DNA of 64,000 nucleotides, from positions 1 to 64,000 of the forward strand of contig CALPMT020000014.1 of the NCBI GenBank assembly GCA_943324745.2, written 5' to 3'. Positions within the stretch are counted from its first letter, which is position 1; every line of letters begins with the position of its first letter. A model generated the notes under the pieces. It did no database searches, was not told the DNA's origin, and saw only the letters and a list, made by a program, of their open reading frames with translations. The position numbers were made by a program, and so were the translations under genes. Shown here in pieces: positions 24,022-32,145 of the stretch. This DNA comes from Chitinophaga pinensis. Its GTDB lineage: Bacteria > Bacteroidota > Bacteroidia > Flavobacteriales_D > Crocinitomicaceae.

Positions 24022-24069
24022 TTTTTGATTTGTAGGGATATGGCATGCCATATCCCTACAAATCAAAAA
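24022..24069. repeat. 48-bp perfect palindrome between convergent genes
   Basis: Positions 24022-24045 are the exact reverse complement of 24046-24069, centred on TGGCATGCCA, with T-rich and A-rich ends. It fills nearly the whole gap between the convergent ygiQ and porin genes, so it probably terminates both. It shares TTGTAGGGAT and the GCATGC core with the palindrome at 8882-8935. Confidence 0.8.
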
Positions 24070-24075
24070 CGATAA

Positions 24076-25179
24076 TCAAAACCAAACCGTAATATTCCCC
24101 GTTAGTACAAAAGCATTTTTTGTATTGTTTGCAATTTGATTCGTAAATAATGCGTTTTCCGATAAAAATTGGCGCGCATCGATACGAATAAGTGCATGTT
24201 CTTCAAAAGCGATTGAATAACAAAGTCCAGTACTAAACAAACTGACTTTTTGCATGGCAATTGGATTGGTTATCAGTATGTTTTTTGGATCTTGGAAATA
24301 TTCAAATCTGCCGGCGATACTATGTTTTTCGGAAAATTTCCATTTGCCAGAAAGATTCGCTTGCCACCAAAACGCTTCCTTTTGTTTTGAAATCGCTTGA
24401 ATACCACCATACACACACGAAATAAAACTGAATCTTTTGGAAGGCGTTGCAATCCAATAAATATCGGAGAAATACCGCATTCTATAATCGGGTGTTAGTG
24501 TATTTCGTTCATCCCCAACATAGGTATTCCAATTTATCAAATGCGATGCATTAGGGCGATATTCTAGTTGTGTAGCAACGGATTTACCAGAGTTTTGATC
24601 GGTGATTTGTTGCCAACCATTTAATAAATAGGTATATAGATTCCACTTAGCGGATAAGGGAATTGCTACTTTTACTCCTGTTAAATAATAGGGTACATAT
24701 TCAGCAGATAAACTACGTGTATACATAAAATGATCCTTGGAAATAGCACTTTCATTGGTAAATGGAGAACCGATGATTCCTGATTCCAACCAAATGTTTC
24801 GTTTTTTGGATAGACAAATACCAACAGAAGCTTCCACAATATTTTTAAATAATCCTTTTTCGTTGGAATAATTAGCATTCATATATGTTCCAATACCTGG
24901 TACAAAGCGCGCCCTCACCTTGGAATCTGTATAGCGTAAATCTAAATATGCAAGATTAATAGAAAAATCATTGTGATTTGCAGACGAAACTAAATGGGGA
25001 ATAATTCCAGTCTTTGGTTGATTGAAACCATAGGCAAAATAGGAATCTATGTAACCACCAATTGTCACATTTTTAATTTTTTCACCGCCTAAAGTATCCA
25101 TCAAACCAGTATTAGTTACTTGACTAAACAAAATTTGAGTTATGCTAAGGAAGAGTAGTAATAACCATAAAATTCTCAT
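24076..25179 (-). CDS. Outer-membrane beta-barrel (BBP2-like porin)
   Basis: A 367-residue protein with a signal peptide (RILWLLLLFLSITQILFSQ). The mature part resembles the beta-barrel porin-2 group: VTIGGYIDSYFAYGF near the N-terminus, FSINLAYLDLRYTDSKVRAR, then EYVPYYLTGVKVAIPLSAKW and LLNGWQQITDQN, ending in aromatic VLTGNITVWF as expected of a barrel. The substrate is unknown. A TACATTTG box lies only 4 bases before the ATG. The gene is convergent with ygiQ across a palindrome. Confidence 0.75.
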   Translation of the reverse strand: MRILWLLLLFLSITQILFSQVTNTGLMDTLGGEKIKNVTIGGYIDSYFAYGFNQPKTGIIPHLVSSANHNDFSINLAYLDLRYTDSKVRARFVPGIGTYMNANYSNEKGLFKNIVEASVGICLSKKRNIWLESGIIGSPFTNESAISKDHFMYTRSLSAEYVPYYLTGVKVAIPLSAKWNLYTYLLNGWQQITDQNSGKSVATQLEYRPNASHLINWNTYVGDERNTLTPDYRMRYFSDIYWIATPSKRFSFISCVYGGIQAISKQKEAFWWQANLSGKWKFSEKHSIAGRFEYFQDPKNILITNPIAMQKVSLFSTGLCYSIAFEEHALIRIDARQFLSENALFTNQIANNTKNAFVLTGNITVWF

Positions 25180-25183
25180 GTGT

Positions 25184-25191
25184 CAAATGTA
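25184..25191 (-). promoter_or_regulatory. Putative -7 box (TACATTTG) 4 bases before the porin start
   Basis: A TAnnTTTG match on the minus strand separated from ATG 25179 by only ACAC. This implies a leaderless transcript if the box is used. Confidence 0.5.
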
Positions 25192-25336
25192 AATAATTAA
25201 ATAATAAGTTATATCCATATTTTTTTTGGTTTCAAATAAAGAATTTATTAACACCTACTACTCAAAACTTTATCATTAAAAATAGTATGTTCATCTTTGA
25301 TTTTGAAATATCTTCGTAGTATCTAAAATATTTATC

Positions 25337-25528
25337 ATGATTACAATGACTGAAGACGCAATCAAACAAGAGATTGCGGAATTAAAAACAAAATTAACTG
25401 GGAATTTATTCGAAGATGGTGAAACAATGCAAGCCATTTATGAATTAAAAAAACAATTGAATCCAGAAATCGAATTCAACCCAACAGCTGAAGATGACGA
25501 TGATGGTTGTCTTTATTGTGGAAGCTAA
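25337..25528 (+). CDS. Small acidic protein ending in a CxxC tail
   Basis: A 63-residue protein: helical, charged N-terminal part (IKQEIAELKTKLTG, TMQAIYELKKQLNPEIEF) and an acidic run before the end, DDDDGCLYCGS. The start may be ATG 25337 or the fourth codon, and both give nearly the same product. The CxxC at the extreme C-terminus could bind metal or act in redox chemistry, but no partner strand or second cysteine pair is visible. I do not recognise the family. A TATCTTCG near-consensus box lies at 25309-25316 and a strong terminator follows, so it is a single-gene transcript and probably real. Confidence 0.65.
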   Translation: MITMTEDAIKQEIAELKTKLTGNLFEDGETMQAIYELKKQLNPEIEFNPTAEDDDDGCLYCGS

Positions 25529-25531
25529 TTG

Positions 25532-25558
25532 CAAAGGTTGTCGAAAGGCAACCTTTTT
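25532..25558 (+). terminator. Terminator of the small CxxC gene
   Basis: The stem AAAGGTTG/CAACCTTT with an 8-base loop is followed by TTTTTT, 4 bases after the stop codon. Confidence 0.88.
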
Positions 25559-25624
25559 TGTTTACAAACATTTCGTTCTTGAAAATATCCATTTCCTTCG
25601 TTAACAATCCAACGTCATAGCTCG

Positions 25625-25632
25625 TATCTTTG
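25625..25632 (+). promoter_or_regulatory. Putative -7 box (TATCTTTG) 4 bases before the DivIC/FtsB start
   Basis: An exact TAnnTTTG match separated from ATG 25637 by AGCT only. This implies a leaderless transcript if used. Confidence 0.5.
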
Positions 25633-25636
25633 AGCT

Positions 25637-25960
25637 ATGAAAAGTACATTCACGTCGAGTAAATTTGGAAGTTGGATTCAAACTAAATCAAAATACTACA
25701 AAAATAAGTATGTAGTTACACTTTTCATTTTCTCCTTTTATGGAATGTTTTTGGATGATGTAGATATTTTCACCATTATTTCTCAAAATATCAAATTACA
25801 TAAGATGTATGAAGAGAAAGAGTTGGTTGAAGCTAAATTGGCAAAGACTAAAAACACCTTGGATAAGTTGCAATATACATCAGAATTAGAAGCTTATGCT
25901 CGTGAAAATAAGCTTTTCAAAAAGGATGATGAGGATATTTTTATTATTACCTATAAGTAA
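25637..25960 (+). CDS. Septum formation initiator (FtsB/DivIC family)
   Basis: A 107-residue single-pass membrane protein. A basic N-terminus (WIQTKSKYYKNKYVV) leads into one membrane helix (LFIFSFYGMFLDDVDIFTII, about 27-46). A coiled coil follows (KMYEEKELVEAKLAKTKNTL) and then the family's C-terminal element with YARENKLFKKDDEDIFII. The expected role is in the divisome, in the FtsB/FtsL/FtsQ-type complex at the septum. The arrangement and length fit the family. It converges with the SpoIID-domain gene, whose stop codon directly abuts it. Confidence 0.88.
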   Translation: MKSTFTSSKFGSWIQTKSKYYKNKYVVTLFIFSFYGMFLDDVDIFTIISQNIKLHKMYEEKELVEAKLAKTKNTLDKLQYTSELEAYARENKLFKKDDEDIFIITYK

Positions 25961-27178
25961 TTAATCCTCTACACGATAGGGAGAACACAAAAACAAATTC
26001 CCTCGTTGTCTAAAAAAAGCATCTTCTGCTAAATTGTGAATATATATTCCTGGAAAATAATAAATAGCAATTTGGATGTAATTGTATTTATATTTTGCCA
26101 TATGCATCGCGCCCTCTTGACATAAACCAACTCCATGACCATAACCTCTTCCGCGAATTAATACATCTTTTCCATCTAAGTAATTACTGAAATAAGTTGA
26201 TTTTAATTTAAATTCTTGACGGATATCGCGTAAAGGAATTCCTAATATTGGATTATGATAAAATGCTAGTCGCTCTGTTTGTGTGAAATTAAAAATCAAT
26301 GGTCCTAGAATAGAATCACTAATAGGATAATTATACCGCTTAATTAGAAAATCTGCCCATTGTTGTTTTGGTATTCGTTTCTCCCAGGTTGCTTGTTTCG
26401 TATAAATACAAAAGGTGTCTTTAAATGTATTCAGGTAATTGACCGAATTATTCCAAATGTAATCTGCTTCACTGGTTTGTCCTCCGCAATTCGCATGAAA
26501 ATAGGCATCTACAAGATTTCCATGTTCATCTTCCATCACTACGTTTTCTGTTGCCTTAACTGCTTTCTCGATGTCAGGTGTAAAACGTAATTTGTAATGG
26601 TAAGCTTGACAATGAACTCGGTCACACAAATTAAAACCTTCCTTCACATGTTTTGATAAATACTTGAGTGCATACGTACGACTCATGAGTGCTTGAACCT
26701 TATAGTATTCGATATCTCTACCAGTTCCTCCTTCAGATTCTACTACTCCAGACAAGTAATTATTTAAATGAACGACATTAACAATGGTTAATCCTTTAAT
26801 TCCAGGTAAAATCTCAAAATCATCCTGGTATTTTCGTGTTTTTTGAGAAGGGATGGTTGGAGTTAGTTCGATACTTGCATTTTCTTGAGTTTCGATCAGT
26901 GAAATTTTATCAAAAATGCCTTGTGAGACAATTCCGATAAATAATTCTAATTTTTTATCCGGTGTTTGTTGAATTTCTACATACCCTGCATCGATGATTT
27001 CACCCAGATTACTTGAATCGGCATAGATGTTGTAATTGACCCCATTGTGCGCAAAAACAATACGTTGTATGTCATATTCACGGTATACACCAATACGAAT
27101 TTGTTGACTGTATGCGTTAACTGCAAAAAAGCAAAAAAATAAATATGCGATTAGAGGTTTCACGGCACAAAAATACAA
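25961..27178 (-). CDS. SpoIID/LytB domain protein
   Basis: A 405-residue exported protein (signal-like VKPLIAYLFFCFFAVNAYSQ). The true start could be the internal GTG at the sixth codon. The central SpoIID domain shows LNNYLSGVVESEGG, YYKVQALMSRTYAL and YFHANCGGQTSEADYIW. The C-terminal catalytic-type motif is GRGYGHGVGLCQEGA. Known SpoIID enzymes cut glycan strands lacking stem peptides. The bacteroidal homologues are presumed wall hydrolases, and the glutamate in the YLSGVVESEGG region is the likely catalytic residue. The gene is unlinked to sporulation genes and convergent with the DivIC-type gene. Confidence 0.85.
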   Translation of the reverse strand: MYFCAVKPLIAYLFFCFFAVNAYSQQIRIGVYREYDIQRIVFAHNGVNYNIYADSSNLGEIIDAGYVEIQQTPDKKLELFIGIVSQGIFDKISLIETQENASIELTPTIPSQKTRKYQDDFEILPGIKGLTIVNVVHLNNYLSGVVESEGGTGRDIEYYKVQALMSRTYALKYLSKHVKEGFNLCDRVHCQAYHYKLRFTPDIEKAVKATENVVMEDEHGNLVDAYFHANCGGQTSEADYIWNNSVNYLNTFKDTFCIYTKQATWEKRIPKQQWADFLIKRYNYPISDSILGPLIFNFTQTERLAFYHNPILGIPLRDIRQEFKLKSTYFSNYLDGKDVLIRGRGYGHGVGLCQEGAMHMAKYKYNYIQIAIYYFPGIYIHNLAEDAFFRQRGNLFLCSPYRVED

Positions 27179-27294
27179 GAATTAATTGGGTTCAATTCAC
27201 AATTTCTAAATGTTCTAAGTTTGAACAATAACACATAATAGTAGTTAACAATGTGTGTTTAATTAAAAAAATATAAAAACTTATTTATTTTACC

Positions 27295-27323
27295 TTGTAA
27301 ATTCAGCAATTAATATATTTTTG
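27295..27323 (+). promoter_or_regulatory. Putative promoter: TTG (27295) and TATTTTTG (27316-27323)
   Basis: TTG at 27295-27297 and TATTTTTG at 27316-27323 are separated by 18 bases, matching the Bacteroidota pattern TTG-N(17-23)-TAnnTTTG. It lies 46 bases before ATG 27370. This is the best complete promoter seen in the window. Confidence 0.6.
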
Positions 27324-27369
27324 CCAAAGATTAAGCAATCAAGAAGAAATAACAGGAAATTTATAGATT

Positions 27370-27726
27370 ATGTCGAAAAAACGTGCGATAGTTAGTTATG
27401 ACAAGCTTTCAGAAGACATGAAAGACCGATTAGAAGATGCATTTCCAGAAGGATTTGGTGGGGGTATGACTCAAATCAAAACACCCACTGGTGAAACATT
27501 AGATGCACTTTTATGGGAAACAGAAGAAATTATTTACTTAATTAAATTAAATAAAGTAAATAAAAAACCTGTTGTTATTCCAGATGACGATGAGGAAGAA
27601 GAAGATGAAATCGATGAAATCGAAGAAGATGAAGTGAAAGTTGAGGAAGCGGATGATGTTGCAGATGACGAAGAAGATGATTTTGATGAGCCTGCAGACG
27701 ATGATGACGACGCAGATGAAGAATAA
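27370..27726 (+). CDS. Conserved-looking protein with a long Asp/Glu tail
   Basis: A 118-residue protein. The N-terminal half is a compact domain (KKRAIVSYDKLSEDMKDRL, FPEGFGGGMTQIKTPTGETL, LDALLWETEEIIYLIKLN). From about residue 72 it becomes a run of aspartate and glutamate to the end, with few interruptions (PDDDEEEEDEIDEIEEDE). Such tails can mimic nucleic acid or hold basic proteins. No function is known to me. A good promoter precedes it and a terminator follows, so it is a monocistronic, probably well-expressed gene. The poly-serine frame on the opposite strand is a shadow. Confidence 0.7.
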   Translation: MSKKRAIVSYDKLSEDMKDRLEDAFPEGFGGGMTQIKTPTGETLDALLWETEEIIYLIKLNKVNKKPVVIPDDDEEEEDEIDEIEEDEVKVEEADDVADDEEDDFDEPADDDDDADEE

Positions 27727-27745
27727 TTTGAATTAAATATATTTG

Positions 27746-27777
27746 AAGAGGCTGACCCTAATAGGTTAGCCTTTTTT
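27746..27777 (+). terminator. Terminator of the acidic-tail gene
   Basis: The stem GGCTGACC/GGTTAGCC (one G-U pair) with loop CTAATA is followed by TTTTTT. Confidence 0.85.
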
Positions 27778-27871
27778 ACTTTTTTTAAAATACAAAAAAA
27801 ATAGTTAAAATTCAAGTCCTTTAATATTCTTTCTTGTGGTTAATTTTAAGTAACAAACAGGAAAAAACATT

Positions 27872-28960
27872 ATGAGTCTCGAACATCAAATCGCTTTAAC
27901 CTTATTGACTGGAGGGGGAAAAAAGAAAATTCGGAAAATTTTAGCACATTTTGAAGATAGCACTGAATTTTTTAAAGCAACAAAACATCGTCTTAAAACC
28001 ATTCCAGGAGTAGGGGAGAAGTTTCTACAGCAATTAGATCGAAACAATGCCTTAAAAGAAGCGGAAAAATATACCGTGTTTTTTGATAAACATAAAATAC
28101 AAACCTTATTTTACACAGACGATGAATTTCCTTATCGCTTAAATCAGTGTGATGATGCCCCTATTTTAGTATTTAAAAAAGGGATTATGACTTGTAATTC
28201 ACCACGAGTAGTCTCCATTGTAGGAACTAGAAACGCTAGTAGTTATGGTAAAAAAATCTGCGAAGAACTCATTCATTCTTTTGTTGGTAAAAATATCTTG
28301 GTGGTAAGTGGATTAGCCTATGGGATTGATATCTATGCACATAAACTTTGTACAGAATTAGGTATACAAACCATTGGCGTGCTTGGACATGGGTTGGATC
28401 GCATATATCCGCATGTACATCAACCAATTGCCCAAAAGATGTTGGAAAATGGAGGATTATTGACCGAATTTCTTCCTGGAAGTAATCCCGATCGTGAAAA
28501 TTTTCCGATGCGTAACCGTATCGTTGCAGGAATGTGTGACGCTACCATTGTTATAGAAAGTGGTGAACGAGGAGGTTCTCTAATCACCGCAGAGTTAGCA
28601 AATGATTATGCGCGTGATGTATTTGCTTTTCCGGGTGATATAACGCGTGAATACTCCAAAGGGTGTAATTATCTCATCCAAAAAAATAAAGCGCATCTGA
28701 TTACATCTTCGGAGGATTTTTTTGAAATGATGGATTGGAAAGATACACCCAAAACAGAAAATAAGCAATTACAACTCTTTGCAGATCTCGACGAGCAAGA
28801 ACAAAAAATTGTATCCTTATTAAAAGAAAGTCAGGAAGTAAGTCTAGATGTGTTGGCAATCAAAACCGAAATTCCAGTGCGCTTAATGAGCGGAATTTTG
28901 TTGGGATTAGAATTAAAAGGAGTGGTGAAAGCTTTGCCCGGAAAAAGGTTTGGATTGTAA
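27872..28960 (+). CDS. dprA: DNA-processing protein DprA
   Basis: A 362-residue protein of normal DprA length. Order: an N-terminal helix-hairpin-helix-like region (RLKTIPGVGEKFLQQL), the Rossmann-type core (VVSIVGTRNASSYGKKICEE, VSGLAYGIDIYAHK, GVLGHGLDRIYPHVHQPIA, NFPMRNRIVAGM, ESGERGGSLITAELA), and a C-terminal winged-helix domain (SLDVLAIKTEIPVRLM, LELKGVVKALPGKRFGL). DprA loads RecA on incoming single-stranded DNA during natural transformation. No other competence gene is nearby. The next gene is convergent. Confidence 0.95.
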   Translation: MSLEHQIALTLLTGGGKKKIRKILAHFEDSTEFFKATKHRLKTIPGVGEKFLQQLDRNNALKEAEKYTVFFDKHKIQTLFYTDDEFPYRLNQCDDAPILVFKKGIMTCNSPRVVSIVGTRNASSYGKKICEELIHSFVGKNILVVSGLAYGIDIYAHKLCTELGIQTIGVLGHGLDRIYPHVHQPIAQKMLENGGLLTEFLPGSNPDRENFPMRNRIVAGMCDATIVIESGERGGSLITAELANDYARDVFAFPGDITREYSKGCNYLIQKNKAHLITSSEDFFEMMDWKDTPKTENKQLQLFADLDEQEQKIVSLLKESQEVSLDVLAIKTEIPVRLMSGILLGLELKGVVKALPGKRFGL

Positions 28961-29000
28961 AATGAATTTATAATTCATCAATCATAATTCATAATCATTA

Positions 29001-30242
29001 TCACCCTTTCACCAACTCTATCACTGTAATCTCAGGTAAAATACCAACTCTTCCAGGGAATCCCAAAAAGCCAAATCCACGGTTTACATAGATGTATTGA
29101 CCTTCTTTAGGGTACAACCCCGCCCATTGTGGGTAGATGTATTTCACTGGGCTCCATTTGATTCCAGGGATTTCAATTCCAAATTGCATCCCATGGGTAT
29201 GACCTGCTAAGGTTAAGTGCACTTTTTTATCATGAGGTACTGTTACAGCTTCCCAATGCGATGGATCGTGAGATAACAATACTTTGAACATAGAATCTTC
29301 AATCGGAGCAATGGCTTTATCCAAATCTCCATGTTTTACAAATCCACGTTTGCCCCAGTTTTCCACCCCAATCAACGCGATTTTTTCTCCGTCTTTTTCC
29401 AAGTGTAAACTTTCATTCAACAACAAACGAAAACCGATTTTACCGTGTACCTCTTTTAAATCTTGCAAGTTTTTTTCTTTCGCTGCTTCTGACGGCCATT
29501 GCACATAATCGCCATAGTCATGATTCCCTAAGATGGAAAACTTTCCGTGTGGCGCATCTAATTGCGAAAAATGCTCTATCCATGGATCCATTTCTGTTGC
29601 AACATTATTTACTAAGTCACCTGTAAAAACAACCATATCACTTTTTTGAGCATTTGCAAGGTCAATTCCTCGTTTAACTGCCGCAACATCATCTAATGAA
29701 CCAGAATGTATGTCAGAAAGTTGCGTGATTTTAAATCCATGAAAAGCATCTGGTAAATCTTTAAATGCAATTTTCACTTTGTGCACGCGGTAATCGTATT
29801 TTCCTTTGATCATTCCCCAGGCCGTTCCAACCAATGGAATAGCTGCCAACCCTAAAGCTATTTGACTCACAAATTTTCTGCGTCCCCACATGTGTAAGTC
29901 TTCCGAACCAACGACATGACGCATTTTTTGAATGCCCACATATCCTCCTTGAATCAACCGAATAATGTCTTCGATCAATAAAAATGGAGAAACAATGATT
30001 TTTGGAGCTAAAGAAAGAATGGCTAATCCCATGATGTAACTTCCGCCTTTCGGAGGTCCACCTGCCATTTTACCAGATGCACCTACATAAATAATAATTA
30101 TCATTAACACAATGTCAAACAACCAATAGGCATAGTTTACATAGACTGCTTTGGGTCCTGTAAAAACCGTTTTCATAGCTTGAAAAACATATAAATCAAC
30201 CAGTAACCAAATGGCAATAAAAATTAAAAAGCGAAAAATCAT
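29001..30242 (-). CDS. Membrane-anchored calcineurin-like metallophosphoesterase
   Basis: A 413-residue protein. The N-terminal 110 residues contain several membrane helices (FRFLIFIAIWLLVDLYVF, WLFDIVLMIIIIYVGA, GLAILSLAPKIIVSPFL) and a further hydrophobic stretch near 130-145. The phosphoesterase domain follows with the full metal-binding set: QLSDIHSGS, VVFTGDLVNN, LGNHDYGDY, LLSHDP and LAGHTHGMQFG. The architecture resembles YkuE-type enzymes, which in some species act on lipids or lipid-linked substrates. The actual substrate is unknown. The gene is convergent with dprA. Downstream of its start, to about 31040, there is no intact gene. Confidence 0.88.
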   Translation of the reverse strand: MIFRFLIFIAIWLLVDLYVFQAMKTVFTGPKAVYVNYAYWLFDIVLMIIIIYVGASGKMAGGPPKGGSYIMGLAILSLAPKIIVSPFLLIEDIIRLIQGGYVGIQKMRHVVGSEDLHMWGRRKFVSQIALGLAAIPLVGTAWGMIKGKYDYRVHKVKIAFKDLPDAFHGFKITQLSDIHSGSLDDVAAVKRGIDLANAQKSDMVVFTGDLVNNVATEMDPWIEHFSQLDAPHGKFSILGNHDYGDYVQWPSEAAKEKNLQDLKEVHGKIGFRLLLNESLHLEKDGEKIALIGVENWGKRGFVKHGDLDKAIAPIEDSMFKVLLSHDPSHWEAVTVPHDKKVHLTLAGHTHGMQFGIEIPGIKWSPVKYIYPQWAGLYPKEGQYIYVNRGFGFLGFPGRVGILPEITVIELVKG

Positions 30243-30348
30243 AGGTAACTATTATTAAGAATGATTAAAGATAAGAAAAGGGAAGGAGGATTGGTAATAA
30301 AATCGATGAAAGGGGAAATAAAGTGGAGGGAGGTAGAGGTCATCTCCC

Positions 30349-30944
30349 TTAGTTCCTCCTCACTTCAAGAAGTTTCTTAAATTCCCTCACCTCATTAACA
30401 AGTGCATACGGAACATTTTCTATAGTCTGAGAAGTTGATTTTGAACTAAATTGATTTGAGAAAATTGCAAGTATTAATTGTATTATTGATGTTGATAATA
30501 GCACGTATATTCCTGAACCTAAAGAAACTATTCCAGCAATGAAGTCAATAAGTATATTTTAAGTGTCTTTCAATGATTGAACACGACAATAAAATTCAAA
30601 ACACACAATTATATCCATTACTAAAATAATTATTGCTAACAGAAAATCTAAATTTTCTGTTTTTGCTCCTTTAAAAGATATTTTTTTAAAAGCTACAATT
30701 CCAGTAAAAAATTATTATAAGTAAATGAGTAATTACAAAAAGAATAAGGTATATAGAATCTTCATCCCTACGAGAAATAAAACCTATAAGATTCATTGTT
30801 TCTAATGGTGTTTGCATTATTGGAAGAAGTAACGCAAAAAAACTTAATATACTTATTACAAATGAAATATTAGTATTTGATGATAAACTTGTTTTTAATA
30901 ATTGTAAACAAGAAGGAAACTACAATACTTTTGGTACCACTCAT
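30349..30944 (-). pseudogene. Decayed gene for a multi-pass membrane protein
   Basis: The minus strand holds broken coding sequence. From ATG 30944 it reads MSGTKSIVVSFLFTII, then shifts frame to SFVISILSFFALLPIMQTPL and IYLILFVITHLLIIIFYW. It shifts again near 30700 to GIVAFKKISFKGAKTENLDF and LLAIIILVMDIIVCFEFY, meets an in-frame TAA at 30559-30561, and continues as IAGIVSLGSGIYVLLSTSII to the end (KLLEVRRN, TAA 30349). At least three or four membrane helices are recognisable. The family is not identified. This accounts for most of the otherwise gene-free 30243-31044 stretch; the remainder shows only a degenerate copy of the GGGAGGT-type repeat near 30338-30360. Confidence 0.65.
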
Positions 30945-31044
30945 TTTAATTTCCCTTAAAAACTCATGCAACAATATGAAAAAATGGTTTCAGTATTAGT
31001 AGATTAGGTAAAGTTATTGAAAGGGTTGTTGGGGAATTAGTTGC

Positions 31045-32013
31045 TTACTCTTTATCTCCCAATAACAATAAAACAATACCAACCATTTTATCTTTTTCCG
31101 AAGGATTTGATTCAGCAATCAATAGTGTTAGGGCAGTTAATGCAGCAGGATTAATCTTAGATTCAAAAGAAATACCTGCCTTTCTCAAATACCAAATAAA
31201 CGCAAATGCACCACTACGTTTATTTCCATCATTAAAAGGGTGATTTTTAACTATGAAATAGAGTAAATGAGCTGCCTTATCTTCTATAGTTTCGTAAGCA
31301 TCTTGTCCAAAGATAGTTTGGTAAATAGTACCTAAAATTCCTTGCACACTCCCATTTTGTTTTTCTTGAGCAAATAGTTCTGTTGCTTCATTTTTTTGAA
31401 TTAAATCTTGTTTCAGCAACTGAATGTCGTGCAACAAATCAGAAGCGTTAACCAACAATTCTTGTTTTGTACCGATGGTTGGAAATATACTTTTATCGTA
31501 TTTATCTAATGAAAACCAAGTATTTGAAAAACCTTCAATCAAGGACAATAAATCTCCCGCTTCAATCAAGGAAGTGTTTTCAGTCAATATTTTTAAATCT
31601 TCGATTGTTTTTAGAAACAACGCCTTGTTTTGTTGAATACTCGATTTATTGATTGTAAAGCCTTTGATTAAATAATCTTTTAATCTACTTGTAGCCCATT
31701 GACGAAACTGAACACCTCTTTGTGACTTTACTCTATAACCAACTGAAATAATTACATCTAGATTATAAAAGTCTATTGATCTTTCAATTAAACGTAAGCC
31801 TTCTTTTTGAACTGTCGCAAATTTTGCGACAGTTGAATGTTTATCCAATTCGTTATCTGTAAATACGTTGTTAATATGTTTACCAATAGTTTTAATATCT
31901 CTATCAAAAAGTTGTGCCAGTTGTTGACGATTTAACCAAACAGTATCTCCATCAAAATTTACTTCAATGTGTGTCTGATTATCATTTGTTTGATAAATAA
32001 TAATTTCATTCAT
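31045..32013 (-). CDS. RhuM-type N-terminal domain fused to a Fic/DOC domain
   Basis: A 322-residue cytoplasmic protein. Residues 1-130 match the RhuM virulence-protein domain (NFDGDTVWLNRQQLAQLFDR, IDFYNLDVIISVGYRV, FRQWATSRLKDYLIKGF), a KilA-N-like DNA-binding relative. From about residue 150 a Fic domain follows, with motif HPFNDGNKRSGAFAF (His258), which in the family transfers AMP or another phosphorylated group to a target hydroxyl. The inhibitory glutamate motif of Fic regulators is not obvious. The combination is frequent near restriction or toxin loci, but none adjoins here. The upstream neighbour is ileS (same strand) and the downstream one a decayed membrane gene. Confidence 0.85.
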   Translation of the reverse strand: MNEIIIYQTNDNQTHIEVNFDGDTVWLNRQQLAQLFDRDIKTIGKHINNVFTDNELDKHSTVAKFATVQKEGLRLIERSIDFYNLDVIISVGYRVKSQRGVQFRQWATSRLKDYLIKGFTINKSSIQQNKALFLKTIEDLKILTENTSLIEAGDLLSLIEGFSNTWFSLDKYDKSIFPTIGTKQELLVNASDLLHDIQLLKQDLIQKNEATELFAQEKQNGSVQGILGTIYQTIFGQDAYETIEDKAAHLLYFIVKNHPFNDGNKRSGAFAFIWYLRKAGISFESKINPAALTALTLLIAESNPSEKDKMVGIVLLLLGDKE

Positions 32014-32092
32014 AACTTGAATTTAAGAAAAAAATTCAGTTATTCCAATTGATTTAAGACCGAATTTTGACACTTATTTTAAGATTTTCAGC

Positions 32093-32122
32093 AAAAAAAA
32101 TGGCCGCGAAATTTCGCAGCCA
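32093..32122 (-). terminator. Terminator of ileS
   Basis: The inverted repeat 32101-32122 (core GCGAAATTTCGC, outer TGGC/GCCA with one mismatch) is followed on the minus strand by eight T residues (A run 32093-32100). Confidence 0.85.
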
Positions 32123-32145
32123 TCCTATTCATTATCTAAATCAAT

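Noticed and set aside
27534-27815. Minus-strand frame with a long serine run
   Set aside because: It is the antisense of the Asp/Glu tail of the 27370-27726 gene; GAT and GAA/GAG codons read backwards give serine-rich sequence.
28970-29000. AATTCATAATTCAT repeats
   Set aside because: Simple AT-rich spacer with short tandem similarity; a similar spacer occurs at 43045-43090 and nothing further can be supported.
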